NCBI RefSeq assembly: GCF_000177075.1
Contig: NZ_ADEG01000090.1
Location: 1-64,000, forward strand
Length of the DNA stretch: 64,000 nt
Reading direction: 5' to 3'
Source of the DNA: Hoylesella buccalis ATCC 35310
Lineage (GTDB): Bacteria > Bacteroidota > Bacteroidia > Bacteroidales > Bacteroidaceae
The notes beneath the pieces are model-generated. The model was not told the DNA's origin and made no database searches. It saw nothing but the letters and a program-made list of their open reading frames with translations. This document shows positions 63,991 to 64,000 of the stretch, one piece after another; the stretch's first letter is position 1; every line of letters begins with the position of its first letter. The translations under genes were made by a program, and so were the position numbers.

Positions 63991-64000
63991 CACACGGAAT

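Overview
The window looks like chromosomal DNA of an anaerobic Bacteroidales bacterium, most likely Prevotella or a close relative. The clues are: Bacteroidetes-type promoters (a TAnnTTTG box, often with TTG about 20 bases upstream); near absence of Shine-Dalgarno sites; an F-type ATP synthase operon in the order beta-epsilon-(AtpI-like)-a-c-b-delta-alpha-gamma with a long secreted N-terminus on subunit a; the RprX/RprY two-component pair; DUF5686 and DUF4301 proteins; a golvesin-type amidase; and pyrophosphate-linked glycolytic enzymes. No phage, integrase, insertion sequence or CRISPR array was seen. This is mostly core genome.

Layout. 0-8 kb: PPi-dependent phosphofructokinase (-), then a + strand run with a small conserved protein, a PlsC-like acyltransferase, a large secreted amidase-like protein, an unknown protein and a YgiQ-type radical SAM protein. 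8-13 kb: a - strand run ftsY, rimO, HU, a membrane HU-LysM fusion and a GH43 lipoprotein. 13.5-17.6 kb: serine synthesis (serC, serA) with a DUF1015 protein and a YigZ/IMPACT protein. 17.7-24.3 kb: DbpA-like helicase, two exported TPR proteins and gyrA. 24.7-27.9 kb: thioesterase and a DUF5686 outer-membrane protein. 28-30.5 kb: four-gene operon matching the Bacteroides inositol-lipid cluster (PgpA-like phosphatase, GtrA, CDP-alcohol transferase, PAP2/Aur1-type transferase), without an adjacent inositol-phosphate synthase. 30.7-39.2 kb: hemerythrin-LuxR regulator, DUF4301, RelA/SpoT, MATE, RmuC, low-Mr phosphatase. 39.5-43 kb: pyruvate phosphate dikinase, a small secreted protein and tRNA-Ser(CGA). 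43.2-50.6 kb: ATP synthase. 50.7-58.1 kb: ATP-type pfkA, nhaD, rprY/rprX and an EF-G paralogue with degenerate GTPase motifs. 58.2-64 kb: hemW, a small membrane protein, uraA, a lactonase-type beta-propeller protein and a FecCD permease.

How genes work together. PPi-PFK and pyruvate phosphate dikinase both use pyrophosphate and sit beside a conventional ATP-PFK, suggesting flexible energy-saving glycolysis. ATP synthase and NhaD link ion gradients to ATP. RprXY and the EF-G paralogue are stress/nutrient functions in related Bacteroides.

Most worth a second look: the HU-transmembrane-LysM protein, which could tether nucleoid to cell wall; a dispersed 22-bp intergenic repeat family with core CTCATTGACTTT at four or five loci, one forming a 19-bp hairpin right behind the tRNA; the inositol-lipid operon without its synthase; the EF-G paralogue; a DUF1015 protein with a DGHHR motif in the serine cluster; and an 18-bp perfect palindrome just upstream of the ppdK promoter.
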